Program-made: the position numbers and the translations under genes
NCBI GenBank assembly: GCA_963693315.1
Contig: OY856188.1
Span: 252,813,905 to 252,877,904, forward strand
Direction: 5' to 3'
Origin: Diogma glabrata
Taxonomy: Eukaryota > Arthropoda > Insecta > Diptera > Cylindrotomidae
DNA length: 64,000 nucleotides
Notes under the pieces: generated by a model
The model's input: the letters and a program-made list of their open reading frames with translations, nothing else
Told to the model about the DNA's origin: nothing
Databases searched by the model: none
Shown here: positions 1 to 12,767 of the stretch, one piece after another
How positions within the stretch are numbered: the stretch's first letter is position 1
Layout: every line of letters begins with the position of its first letter

Positions 1-550
1 AAAATTAATTGGTTCTTCAGAACAGATATTTAAGGAAATTGATGACAAAAAATTTATAAAACTAATTGTTCTTTTTAATTTAGAAAGAAGATTTATATTA
101 AAATCTCCAACAATAATTAAATGAGGATATCTAATTGATAAATCAGAAAAAACACGCTTCAAATTATCAGAAATTTTATTATTAGGAGGATTGTAAACGA
201 CTCCAAAACACAATTTCTCATTATTATTATTAATGATTTCAATGAGTAAATATTCAACAACACTATTTGATCTGCTTTTGCATACAATTTTTCCCTTAAT
301 ACTATTAAGTAAATAAATAGCAACACCCCCACCACGTTTTCCAACACGATCATGTCTGAATAAATTAAGTCCATTAATTGCAATTAAACGATCATTAATA
401 CTCCCATTAAACCAAGATTCAGAAATAGCAAGTGCATGTAGGTTTAAATTATTGATAACAGAAGGAATTTCATTTAGATTTGGTTTATGACTTCCAGGAT
501 TAATATGAATAAAATCGAAATTATTATTGTTATTAAAAGCTAATTTAAAT
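1..550 (-). CDS. LINE ORF2 N-terminus (AP endonuclease), partial
   Basis: Read on the minus strand this frame is open from about 550 to the window edge (some 180 codons), so the protein is cut by the window and not by a stop. It shows the layout of the apurinic-type endonuclease of non-LTR retrotransposons, which nicks target DNA for target-primed reverse transcription: an N-terminal strand with HINPGSHKPNL, then ALAISESWFN (catalytic Glu region), then HDRVGKRGGGVAIYLL, then VYNPPNN, then IIVGDFNINLL (the GDFN catalytic Asp/Asn motif). Clade is probably Jockey or CR1. No in-frame stop was seen, unlike most LINE pieces in this window. Upstream it is interrupted at 551 by a fold-back element; the ORF1-like gene at 1316-2074 has the same orientation and is probably the same LINE. 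Confidence 0.8.
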
Positions 551-1087
551 AGTACATTATGATGCTGGGACGTAAAGCTAAATATTTTGGACGGATGTGG
601 AGTTTGCAAATCGAGGCGCTAGCTGAGATTTGCACCCACATTAAGTTCAAAATAGCTTACGTCCGTGCATCATATACTATTTTTTATTCGCCGCAAGCAA
701 AATATTTTAAGAAAATTTGTTTATTCTAAATTAAAATTATAAATTTTCATAAATTTTAAAATAAAAATATGTGGAACAAGTAACCTTTGACAAAATATTT
801 ATTATTTTTTCCAAATTATTGTGTAGCAGCTATGAAAACAAATGATAACAACTATTTTAATTGGATAATGAAATTTAGAATTTGAGGGTTGCTTTGATAA
901 ACAATTTTATTTTTCATAGAATTTAAACAAATACAAATGCTTTTTACTTTTTTGGACGTAGCTATGACAACAAAATAAATAGTTGAAAAGTGATACTTTA
1001 AAGCCGCAAATCACAGTAATATAGTAACACTTTAATATGTAGGCGAATAAAAATAATATTATTAATGTTAAGAGTATTTGTGGAAAG
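551..1087. repeat. Fold-back repeat inserted in LINE
   Basis: The first 130 bases form an imperfect hairpin: AGTACATTATGATGC at 551 pairs with GCATCATATACT near 672, and an inner stem pairs GTGGAGTTTGCAAATC (about 597) with GATTTGCACCCAC (about 630). Positions 551-822 recur at 9459-9706, starting at exactly the same base, so 551 is a true element end. The right end is uncertain: TTTAAAT occurs at 544-550 and again at 1088-1094 and could be a 7-bp target duplication, but this is a common word in such A+T-rich DNA. No coding capacity seen. It separates the ORF1-like and endonuclease parts of one LINE. Confidence 0.6.
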
Positions 1088-1315
1088 TTTAAATGAATTA
1101 ATCTGGGAAATTAAATTTTGAGAGCCTCAATAAGAAAGGCAAACATTTAGATATCATGAACAAGGCATAATCAAAAGCACAAAAATGAAAATCAAGTGAT
1201 GAAATAAACAACAAAATTAAAAAAGGAAAGAAAAGAAAGCAAATCATAATAACACTCACCAGATCTTCGGAAAAAGAGACCTCCTATAAAACTTGGTTTA
1301 CGATAATCTTATGAT

Positions 1316-2074
1316 TTAGATCATTAATTGATGAGAGATTAGTTTTCTGCCATTGTTAAAAGTAACATCAAGACCAATTTGTCCAACTTTGACATTTCTG
1401 ATTTTTCGTTCCTATTTAAAATTCATGGCCTCTTTGAAAAGTGCAAATTGATTTTTGGAAATCGCAAATTGAATAAAGATCCTATTGAAATTTCCTGGTT
1501 CGTTAAAGATTTTTTTAACGGTTAGACGGTTTGCAATTTTCATATAATTGAAGAAGGATTCATTCTTGTTAAATTCAGATTCAAAGTTTAACAATAGAGA
1601 ATCACTTTGATCATTAAACTTGGTCCGGTAAGCTCTGAGTCTTGGAGGATTTTCAAAATCAGCAGCATTTGAAATCTTAGACATGATAATTTCATTTGAA
1701 TCATTGACATTTTTGGGGATTCCATTGATGACCAGTTTTGTCCGGTTATTATTGAAATCATTCTTTAAACTATCTTTATCTTCAAAGGAATTGTTTTTGT
1801 TTTCAATCGTAACAACCTTTTTCTTGAGAGTTTTATTTTTTTGGTTAATTTCCTCCAAGAAAGCTTTCTTCAGATCCGAGAAATGATTAGAAATTGTATT
1901 ACGTTGATCTTTAGCCCACAAAGCAATTGACTGATCCAATTTCTTTAAAGTCTCACTTTCGAGAAACTTGAAGTTTTCATTCAATTGCTTAAGTTTTTCA
2001 CCATCCAAATTAGATTTATTTTCAATCTTTGAATTAGTTGCATTTGCAGTGAGAAAACTATTTCTTGTTATCAC
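1316..2074 (-). pseudogene. LINE ORF1-like protein with coiled coil and FP-like domain
   Basis: Open for 220 codons to a TAG at 1412-1414, then continuing in the same frame (ERKIRNVKVGQIGLDV) to a TAA at 1316-1318, so the TAG is probably a premature stop. No ATG lies near the 5' end of the frame, so the start is unknown. The N-terminal half is rich in Lys, Glu, Asn and heptad-like Leu/Ile (LKQLNENFKFLESETLKKLD), consistent with a coiled coil. The second half has LVINGIPKNVNDSNEI and a later KIRNVKVG stretch, the pattern of the FP-like domain found in ORF1 proteins of some insect LINEs and named after a baculovirus FP protein. Such ORF1 proteins are thought to bind the element RNA. Orientation and position fit the endonuclease at 1-550. 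Confidence 0.6.
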
Positions 2075-2089
2075 CTTTAGTACAAGTGT

Positions 2090-4000
2090 TTAGCAGATGA
2101 TTATAATTTGATATAAATTAAAACTATTTATACGATTTAATTAAATAATTTTTTCGGAGCTCAAAAATTTTCTGTCTATTCAATTCTCATAGCCTACTAT
2201 CTGTCGATATCAACTTTTTCAATCAATTTAATATTAAAATAAAAACAAAATATAAGCGCCATATTCTGTTTAATCGGAAATATTTCTAAGAATTTGATAT
2301 AATGTCACAACACCACAATTTTTCCTTTCACCTATTAATTCAAACACGTTTACATAATTTTTTTTTTCTCGTTTGTTTTTATAAATCTAATTGGAATTCT
2401 TATTGCTTATATAATTTCTTAAGCTTCTTGAAACATTTTTTAAATATAGATTTTATAAATCAATAATCTATCTTTCGTCCCTTAAGTAATTAGAATTATT
2501 AATGATTATATTAATTATTTTTGACGAATAATAAAAAAAAAGTGTACAATAGACAGACTCTGAAATTTTACATTAACATCAATTCTTTTTGGTGTTTGAT
2601 CATCTATCAACATGTTTGGTGTAACTTTTTGCTTGTGCACCACACAAAACGCCACCAAAAATAATGGTTTAAGTTTCTCTTGTTACGTGCGCTAAATGGT
2701 ACATTTTTATTGATAAATTCGAATCATTTTCCATATCCAAAGAAAGACGCAAGATTTAACAAATTTTCCGGCTCTATTTTTATTTGTATTTGTGTAAATA
2801 AAACATTAAAACCAAAAAACTTGAAAATTTTTGTTTTGCTTATTATTCAACGGATTGCGCGAAATTTTAGAAATGCTCAGATGTTTTTAAATACATTCAA
2901 CGTATCATTTGCTAGCACCGATGGATTCTATTAAGATATACAACCATTCGCCCACAATCGATTCAAGCTTGCGTTGTCGGATACAGAAAATATCCAAATT
3001 CAGGCTTTCCCACTGATCGCAATACCCAATGACTCTGACTCTCGTTCCACAGTTAACCGATTTTGTTAAATTTTGCAGTAGCTTTCGCAGTATTATTATA
3101 AATTTGGTGTAGAACATTATCATGTCAACTTCACAATGTTTAAGACAATTTGACTCATCGTTATATATAACGCATAGGGGCAAATTTTGCATTGATTTAG
3201 ACAGTTCCAATTCAATATAATTTGACTTGCTTTTGGGGTTTCGAATTCAAATGGTTTTGGCCAGACCCATAAGAGATTTGCATTTTGATGAAGGAAAAGC
3301 CAAAACTAAAATTACTTCCATATCTCATCCTCACCTCATTATAGACCACCAGCTAATATGACTCATTTCTATATTCTAGGTAGGTTCAGGGTTGCTTTTA
3401 ATGGATAAAATGTTCAATGAAAGTAAAAAAATTGTATCATGTTCTTCATCAAAAGTTTAGCGAATCAATCAAACAATCGTCACCGATTTCTGCTCCTTCT
3501 TGTTCTTATTTGTAGTTATGCCCACCAAATTACGTGATGTTTAACAGGTAGCATTTATGAGAAAATCTACATCAACTCTAAAACAAATTTAATTAATGTC
3601 CCGACCAAACAATCAGTATACACAATCTTCGGACTTCCTGTAAAAAAACATCAAAGGCATAATAGTTTTTTTATATGTTTGAATCCTCTCTAAAACATTC
3701 CGAATTTTATCTCTTTGCTAAATACAACGAAACGGAAGAGTTCATGCAATCAACAAACAAACACTCTCTTTTTTTACTTTGTTTTAAATATTATAAATAC
3801 AAAAAATATTTTTCAATTCAGGGAGTTGCAATTTAAATTTAAACTAAAAATGTTCTTAATACTTAATGGTGCTACTAATAAAAATATAAAAATAAATATA
3901 AAAATAAATATAAAAAAAAAAAGAATGTATGCTATGTGTTTGTCTTTTTTATAAATACATGGAAAAAGTAGTTTTTTGTCTTAAAATAAAAATTTTGAAA
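2090..4000. other. No gene recognised
   Basis: A+T-rich sequence with only short ORFs on both strands and no protein motif, RNA gene or clear repeat that I can recognise. Confidence 0.5.
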
Positions 4001-4005
4001 AGATA

Positions 4006-5495
<1,490 letters not shown>

Positions 5496-5935
5496 ATACA
5501 AAACAGTGGCGTAGCCAGAATTTTCCATTGGGGGGGGGGGGGGGGGGTCAAGGATTATTTTATAAGACTTAATAGTTTAACCCAATAAACCAATTAATTA
5601 GTTTTATTAATAATTCATTACAATAATATATACTTCATTTCAATGTTTCCTTAATTTTAATTTTTTTGATTAATGATTTTTTAAAAAATAGATTAATGAC
5701 TATTTTTAACTATCTTAAATTATTTTACATTAAATAATTAATTTTAAAGAAAAAGATTTCTTACCTTGTAAACTATGTAAAATCTAAATCTATTTGTAAA
5801 ATTTAAAGACGCAAGAACACAACTTCTCTCTTCAAATTGAAATTAACACTGAGCAATAAATGTTTGGAGTAGTAGCTGATTCGTTCAAATAAGTAGCTGA
5901 TTCGTTCAAATATGTAATTCAAAATAAAAAGAATA

Positions 5936-6122
5936 CCAGTAGGTCTATTCCTGCATTTTCCTGGGAATTGGGAATTGAGAAAAAAGTGCAATAAATTAAA
6001 TAAAGGAAATTTTCTAATACGAAATTGTTATTTCCCGCGGCACGGAATACTAGTTATGAAAAAATTGCTGTAATTTATTTCTCAATTCCTATTTCACGAT
6101 CTACAGGAATAGGGCTACAGAT
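5936..6122. repeat. Imperfect inverted repeat
   Basis: AGTAGGTCTATTCCTG with GGGAATTGAGAAA on the left arm (5936-5998) pairs with the inverted TTTCTCAATTCC and CAGGAATAGGGCTACA on the right arm (6066-6122). The arms are about 60 bases each with several mismatches. Confidence 0.65.
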
Positions 6123-6171
6123 GTACTCATAAAGAAAGAATAGTAGACCAGTGGGCATAAATAAAAGACGC

Positions 6172-6192
6172 GACCCCGATTATGGAATGCGA
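6172..6192. repeat. Left member of inverted pair with 9432-9452
   Basis: Contains ATTATGGAATGCGA after GACCCCG. The inverse occurs at 9432-9452 with one mismatch in 21 positions. The two lie 3.2 kb apart inside the hAT-ended element and could be ends of another nested element. Confidence 0.55.
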
Positions 6193-6362
6193 AAGCGATA
6201 ATAGCACAATTTTTGGCGTAAGTGTATTAGTAATGATATTTGTCTAAAATCAATTACTTTTTTGTAAATCTACTACGTTTGTTTAAATTATTTTGAAACA
6301 AAAATTTGTTTGACGGTTCAAGAAAATTGTTTGTTATTGTTTTACAAATAGGATTCTTGTTA

Positions 6363-7999
6363 TCTATCTATCTATAATAATAAAATAAAGTGTTTGTCTG
6401 TCTGCGTGCGCTCTCCAGCGAAATCTGTATTATACAGGAGTCTGAAATTTTGTCAGGAGAAGGCCATTAACAGGTACTAATGCACCTCGGAGCCGAAATT
6501 TTAAAATTTAATTTAGATTTTTTATAATTAATAATTTTAATTTTCCTAATGGTTAAATGTATACCTGAATGTATATTATATTTTATGCTTAAATTTTATT
6601 CAACTTTTACTCAGGTATCTTTGATCGATTTTTTTTTCCGCAAAACAAAATTACCATTCAAATGGAAAATTAAAGTATAATGTGACAAACAAATTCATTT
6701 AGATGAAAATTATATACATTTATATATTTATTATATACATACATGATACAATTGTATGTATCCAACACATTACGTTGCAACAAATATTTTTAATTTACAA
6801 CAAACACGTTCTTGGTTTGGTGTATATACATATGTAATACATATTTTATTTGGTTTAAATATATGTGATACATGTTCAAAATATAGAAAATTGGAAAATT
6901 GAAAAATTCTTTTCCTCTTTTTAGAAACATTGATGCAGCAAGTTTTTGCAATGGAACCTTTGTATTGAAAAAAAAATGATTATGAACAATAATATCAAAG
7001 CTACAGGTTGAAAGTGTTTTACTTATTAAGAAAAATATGCGTCCCCATTAATTTCAAAAACAAACAAACAATGTAGGTTATTTGAAGAAATCGGTAAAAT
7101 ATATGCAAATATGTCAACAAATAAAGTGATTTGACTGGTTTTAGATTAGTATATAAGTCTGGATTTATAAATGATATTATTCTTATTGTTATTTTTATAT
7201 TATACAACAAATTAGTCTTATTATTATGTTTGTCCAAATTTTTTTTTAAAACTCTGGCAGAAATGTCAAAATAAGACGATGGCCATAAATCGACAAAACC
7301 CAAAAAACGAAAACCTTCACTAAAAATGCTGTCATTCTTAGACCGGTTTTTCGATCAAAATCGTGTTTCGTATCAAACATCTGCGCTATGCATATTTAGT
7401 CTGCTCTTCAAAGTTTTCTTTCAGTGACATGCTCCATTACTAATAAAAGCACACAGAGCAGAGCGCATGTAGAGCATTGCAAATAGTTGATAAAATATAT
7501 TTGAAAATCTAAATTGACTTTATTTAAGATCAGCAAATAATCTGGATAGATTGATAAATGAAATTAGTCAACATGAAATGGTACGATAAAATAGTAAATT
7601 TTAGTGCGGTGTGCCTATTTTGTATCGCAAGTATGACGGTTCCAGAGTAAGTCATTGACAACTGTAACACCCAATAAACGAATGTTTTGACGTTCACCTA
7701 TTTTTTCGCGACACATATTAAGCCGATTAACGCGAAAAATTGCAAGTGTTTAATTTAAACTCTCCGAAACTCTTTACCAATCACTTTCAAATGTTGACGT
7801 TCCTTTCAATTTTCAAACTATCTGGATTGATCAGCTAGAGTGCTAATGATCTCTGTTATTCATATTTCCCAAATAAAAAAATTAAAATAGGCTTCTTCTA
7901 TTCTCATTACGACTCTTTGAAATTATTCTTACTAATTCAACAAAATCTACGCACACAAACTTTTTTATAGGCGTAGCAACGTACGCCGGGTCCTGCTAG
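6363..7999 (+). mobile_element. Non-autonomous Helitron
   Basis: Helitrons are rolling-circle transposons that insert between A and T, start with TC and end with a short hairpin plus CTAR. Here the left end reads A|TCTATCTATCTATAA, followed by TGTCTGTCTGCGTGCGCTCT and a CTCCAGCGAAAT stretch often seen near insect Helitron 5' ends. The right end has GGCGTA, a short loop, TACGCC, then GGGTCCTGCTAG|T with CTAG at 7996-7999. Length is 1637 bp. No Rep-helicase ORF is present, so movement would need an enzyme from elsewhere. It lies inside the hAT-ended element. Confidence 0.75.
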
Positions 8000-8129
8000 T
8001 TGTTTTAATAAGTTCAAATAGTTTTTGTTCAACCATTATGCAAAAATTTTATTCGATTATAATCTTGTTTACAATAAAAGTGAATCATGATTTGTTTTTG
8101 TTAATTATTATTTGAATTGTTAGTTAGTT

Positions 8130-8590
8130 GTGTTAATTTGTGAATGTATAGATATAGTTATATTTAATTATAATGCCACACATCCAAATTCCTTATTAAA
8201 CAATGTTGCTCTATTTCAAGTAAATCAAAAATATGTGGCAAATCGATGTAATAAAAAAGTGATTAATGTTAAGCTCCTGAACACATCTATAAATTTCATC
8301 TATGAATATTGCCACAACATGAAATGCTATCAAACTTAAACATGAGCTCCCCATGTATTTCATGTATTACGGAAAACTTTAAATTTATTGCAAAAGTAAC
8401 ATATGTACTTAGCAATAAAATTAAGGGCTGAAATATTTAGCGAATTATTCGCTATTGTTCGTTTGAACGAAACAGTCAAGCACGCTCTCTTTCATTTTGC
8501 TATAATCCACCGAATTCAAACAAACAACTTCATTTTTCAAAACAAAACTTAATTCTCTATTTCTTACTCATCTAAAAATCTTTTTGGTTT
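8130..8590. other. No gene recognised
   Basis: Filler of the hAT-ended element between the Helitron and the Penelope-like relic. Only a 69-codon ORF without recognisable motif. Confidence 0.4.
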
Positions 8591-8599
8591 CAATCTAAT

Positions 8600-9290
8600 A
8601 GCCAACACAGAACAAGCAATCCATATCGGCAAACTCAACTAAAAACAAGAGACATCATTAATTTTAGAATAGCAAACCTTATCAAGCACTATCAACTCTT
8701 CCACCTTAATCACCAATTCACCGCAGCTAACATTATCAACCAATGTGATCAATGTATCTGCCGGCAACCAAAACAACAGTAACCATGTCAAAGACTGAGT
8801 ATATGTTAATAACTTAAACCTCTTACTCAGTGATTTTAGCAGTTATAAAATTTTAAAACGTGACATACTAACTACAAACTAAAACAATCCACTGTTCACA
8901 TTTCTATCCAAGATTCTCAAACACATTTCTTCAAACATCTTTAACTTTAAAAACTCATTTGCCATCAAAACTAAATAAGTCTCAACTTATTTCATTAACC
9001 AAGACCAAAATTTAATCTCCTTTGACGCAGTAACCCTTCTCACTACCTATCCCATTACTATTAGCATCTTCTACGATATCATTTAAACTCGTAACAATTT
9101 ACAAAAAGAACCAATTTACATGCGACAAATAAATTAAAATTAATTTTGGTTCCATTTAACCTAAAAGTTATAAACCTACAATAAATTAACAAATCCTTCA
9201 AGAATTGTACCTTCTTATGCACTTTCGACTCATAATCAATATGAAAACATTACCTCAAAAGGTAATGTTTATTTGACATATCACAGTGAA
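8600..9290 (+). pseudogene. Penelope-like element reverse transcriptase relic
   Basis: Not one open frame, but conserved blocks can be read on the plus strand: PLFTFLSKILKHISSN, then NFKNSFAIKTK, then QNLISFDAVTLLTTYPITI, then FKNCTFLCTFDS. These match the order of blocks in Penelope-like RTs, where a SKxL..I region precedes the SFDV.SLFTN.P motif A (catalytic Asp) and an F.F(D/N).....GT.MGSPLS region follows; the GSPLS part is not visible. An upstream stretch (8640-8790) reads LIKHYQLFHLNHQF and INQCDQCICRQPK, possibly an N-terminal part. Many stops and frameshifts. Assignment from motif memory only; no GIY-YIG endonuclease seen. Confidence 0.5.
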
Positions 9291-9431
9291 AATTAATACC
9301 CACATAAAAATATCCACAAAATATTGGTCTACTGTTATTTCATTACTTTTTATTTTAATTACTAATACAATTAAGAAAAATTTTGTGTTTATACACAATA
9401 TTTTTTAAAAGCACCGTGCTTTCAACGTATA

Positions 9432-9452
9432 TCGCATTCCATAATTGGGGTC
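9432..9452. repeat. Right member of inverted pair with 6172-6192
   Basis: TCGCATTCCATAATTGG followed by GGTC is the inverse of 6172-6192 and lies directly next to the fold-back repeat starting at 9459. Confidence 0.55.
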
Positions 9453-9458
9453 CAGAAT

Positions 9459-9706
9459 AGTACATTATGATGCTAGGACGTAAAGCTAAAGATTTTGGAC
9501 GAATGTGGAGTTTGCAAATCGAGGCGCTAGCCGAAATAGCTTACGTCCGTACATCATATACTATTTTTTATTCGCCGCAAGCAAAATATTTAAAAAAAAA
9601 ATGTTTATTCTAAATTAAAATTATAAGTTTGCATAAATTTTGAAATAAAAATATGTGGAACAAGTTACCTTTGACATAATATTTGTTATTTTTTCCAAAT
9701 TATTGT
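9459..9706. repeat. Second copy of the 551-822 fold-back repeat
   Basis: Starts at the same base as the copy at 551 (AGTACATTATGATGC) and stays alignable to ATTATTGT at 9706. It lacks about 24 bases (the inner stem partner GATTTGCACCCAC and adjacent bases), so its hairpin is shorter. Confidence 0.75.
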
Positions 9707-9769
9707 ATCACTGTTTTTTTATTTAGCGTATGGTAATTTTTGTGACACATTAAAAATTAAACTTAAAAT

Positions 9770-9796
9770 AGGTAGACTCTTCTATGAAATCTACCT
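9770..9796 (-). repeat. LINE 3' hairpin (AGGTAGATTT type), copy 1
   Basis: AGGTAGATTT ... AGTCTACCT read on the minus strand, preceded by GTTTTGTTTT and followed by ATTTTAAGTTTAA. The same arrangement recurs at 35466 and 46826, and the hairpin alone at 19857 and 53738. Confidence 0.7.
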
Positions 9797-10205
9797 AAAA
9801 CAAAACATGGATACACATTAAATGAACTTACAATCGATTTGATTGCGCGTCTTTTAGTAAAAAAGTAAAATATTTGAACATTGGGCAGTACATCGAGCGA
9901 GTTTATACATGCTACTACATCGGGTGTTGCCAAATGGATGTCTGAGATGTCACCATTGTAGCGTCGAATTGGACACACAGTTGCAATGTGTTTTATGGTT
10001 TGTTGTGAAGCGCCGCAGTTACACTTAGGGGACTCTGAAATGCCCCACTTGTAGAAAGAATCAGCACAACGTCCAAGATTTGTTCTTATTCGGTTTGGTG
10101 TAGTCCAGGTATGACGTGGCAGATCGAAACCAGGTTGGGTAGAAGTCGGGTTAGTAATAGAAAGGCCAGTTGTGTTGTAATAATGCCAGGAGGTGTCCCA
10201 GGCAT

Positions 10206-10250
10206 CCAAGATATCTAAGATATCTAAGATATCTAAGATAACTAAGATAT
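10206..10250. repeat. 9-bp tandem repeat (ATATCTAAG)n
   Basis: About five units of ATATCTAAG with small changes, inside the LINE C-terminal reading frame, which it keeps open. Confidence 0.85.
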
Positions 10251-11084
10251 GAAAATTAGTTGCCAGCAGGTTGCTGGCAGTTTTATGTGGAGGCTTTCTT
10301 GACTTCAATCGACAACGAGTGTGGTCACCGTAATATTCGTGCAAGGGTAACGTGATGTTATTTTTTACCTTTTTATGTTCACGCATGAGAGCATGTGAGC
10401 GTCTGAGTGCAGGTGGAGCGATATTGCTTAACACGGGGGCCAAAGAAAACGGGTGGATCTGATAGCACCACTTATAGTACGCACCGTGGCATCCAACTGG
10501 CAGTCAAATTTTTGAGTATGTGTGCTAGTGAGTATGTTTGCTATCACTATGACAACATAGTGGGGGGTGGGGTTCAATAATTTATTTATATAAATTATTG
10601 ATTTTATTTAAAAATGTATTAGTCATTCATCCAGATTTTTCTGCTTCGGCTATTTTAAGTCGAGTTGCCGTAAAGATTTTAAAATCGTAATTTGCCGAAT
10701 GACAAAGAAAATAAATAAGTGATATGAAAATTTAAATGTTTGCTTAAATAACTTTAATAAACTTAACTTAACTTTAATAAAATAGTAAAATTGCCGAATT
10801 GGAAAATTCTTTTCGTAAAAATGCCGAATTTGCCGAATGGGAAAATTCTTGGGGGGTGTCACATCCCCCAAAACCCCCCTCGGCGTCAGGCCTGACAGCG
10901 GAGGGGGGTTCTGACGAACGAAAAGAAAGCAACTGTTCAATTCATTCGTAAGATACCAGGGAAAAAATCATAATATTAGAATATTAGAGCAATTCTTCTA
11001 GATTACAGAAACTTTAAAATTTCAATGGGGGGGGTTTGAACCCGAACAAACCCGTATGTCGCTACGCCACTGATACAAAACAAC

Positions 11085-12640
11085 CCTAACCTAAAGAAAC
11101 TGTAAACAAAACTGATATTATTGTGAAAAAGAAATTATTTTGGCAGAAATGTGTTACATTTTTGGTTTTAATATTTTTAATAGTTTTATTTTTTATTATT
11201 AGTGTCGACTGATGACTTTGTAGATTTAGTTTTATGTTCTATACTGAGAATATACTGAAAACTATCGTACAGTCAGTTGAACAAATAATAATACAACAAC
11301 CTTTAGATAAAACTGATAAGAAATCAAGGAAAGGCCATGTGATTTACTATCATCATCTATCAATGACATTTTTTCCACATGCGTATATGTTCACAATTTA
11401 AGATTAGTAATGAATATAAACAGGATGAGTAAATAATCACAAAACTCGAGCGAGAAACAAACCAAAAATAATAGAATTTAAATAATTTTTTAACAATAGC
11501 GTGTGAGACTCATTGAAGTTTGTGGGTGAATTTGTTATGGTTTTGTTTTATTAGCGCCTTTCTTTTTACCATGTTATTACTTTTGGGTTGTTATTTGTTT
11601 TTTTAATAATAAAGCAGGCTCTTCATAAATTTTTAGAAACATCATCCAAATCAGTTGAAATAATTTGAAAAAGTTGTATGTAAATAATGATGCTTTATCT
11701 TTTCAATTGAAAATTTATATTTGTTATGAACATGTTTTGTATTTGTTGAAAATTGATGAGTTTTTCATAAAAATCGTCGTGATGACAATATTGAATTGTT
11801 TATTATTTCATTACGCACTAGTGCGTAACGTGAGATTCAAACAAGAAAGACAGATTTCATTCAACAGATATAATTCCGACATATATTTTTTTTATCATTT
11901 AATTCCAATAATATAAATGTAAAGTCATTTAAAGTAATCCGTTGATCGAAATTATCTATACCGACAGAGCCGGGACACAATAAACTTTTATCTATTAACA
12001 AAAACACGAACTAAACTGTGTTAGTCAAACAATGTTAAGATAAAACTGATAAGAAATCACGGAAGCATCACATTATTTTTATTGTGAATCAAAATTACGT
12101 TTGTATATTATTAATGTGAGAAAATAAATTAAAAGCATCTTATTTTGAGTGTGCTGTGAATTGTTTTCTAGAATTCGTAATTTGCGAATTTTTTTCTTCT
12201 AAATGCTTTGCCTTGACGTTGTCTAAATTTGTTGAATAATATTGATTTTAAAATAATTTGGACTACACCGACTTTTTATGATATACAAAACGATATCGAT
12301 GCAAAATGGACTTTTTTGTAGCCCTTTTAGTTCGTTTCTGTTTTTATGTAACTTTTAAACGCAATTGACAGACTATTAACAAACTACAAAGGCGAATCCC
12401 TAATGAATTCCCAGATTTACATGACCGATTTAAGCAAGTTACGCCTCCATAAATATCAATTATGAATTTCTATCTAATGGGGTCTAATGAGCTTCGGCGT
12501 TGAAACTATTCCTTTACAGATCTACAAAGAAGATGCTGAATCAGGCCACTAGAATCAGATAAAAATACAATACCTCGCCTAAGAATGGATGCTACTATCA
12601 CACCACACCACTCAAGCTGTTAATTTTTATTGTGCGGTAA
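11085..12640. other. No gene recognised
   Basis: A+T-rich sequence right of the hAT-ended element. Only short ORFs and no recognisable motif. Confidence 0.45.
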
Positions 12641-12767
12641 GCCTACGCCCAAGATCCCACTCAAGCTAGCTGGTTAATGACTGCACTACATAAAACTATC
12701 GTTCAAGAAAGAAACACCGGTAATCACCCAAGGATGTGCACCACATACAGGACCGCCAAATGGGAAC

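Larger units (their letters stand above)
9763..10505 (-). pseudogene. LINE polymerase C-terminal fragment
   Basis: A 226-codon open frame plus about 20 upstream codons in another frame (LDATVRTISGAIRSTRFLW). It reads like the C-terminal region of Jockey-like insect LINE polymerases, after the RT domain: VLSNIAPPALRRSHAL, then RLKSRKPPHKTA, then LPRHTWTTPNRIRTNLGRC, then a Cys/His cluster CNCGASQQTIKHIATVCPI (C-x-C-x8-H-x5-C), then GDISDIHLATPDVV. The RT domain is absent, so this is a 5'-truncated copy. A frameshift sits near 10440. A 9-bp tandem expansion encodes repeats of ILD (10206-10250). Beyond the stop lies a 3' tail ending in AATAAA and an A-run near 9715. The hairpin at 9770-9796 overlaps the last codons. 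Confidence 0.75.
5504..11072. mobile_element. Composite element with hAT-type ends and 8-bp TSD
   Basis: The left end reads CAGTGGCGTAGCCAG and the right end is its inverse, GCTACGCCACTG. The flanks are ATACAAAA at 5496-5503 and ATACAAAA at 11073-11080, a perfect 8-bp target-site duplication. Eight-bp duplications and CAGTG-type terminal inverted repeats are typical of hAT transposons. Just inside each end is a G-rich run (18 G at 5530-5547; G-rich stretch near 11024-11034 in direct orientation). I found no hAT transposase inside, so it is non-autonomous, or its transposase was displaced. The 5.57 kb interior holds a hairpin (5936-6122), a Helitron (6363-7999), a Penelope-like RT relic, a fold-back repeat and a LINE C-terminal fragment, so most of its length is later insertion. 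Confidence 0.78.
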
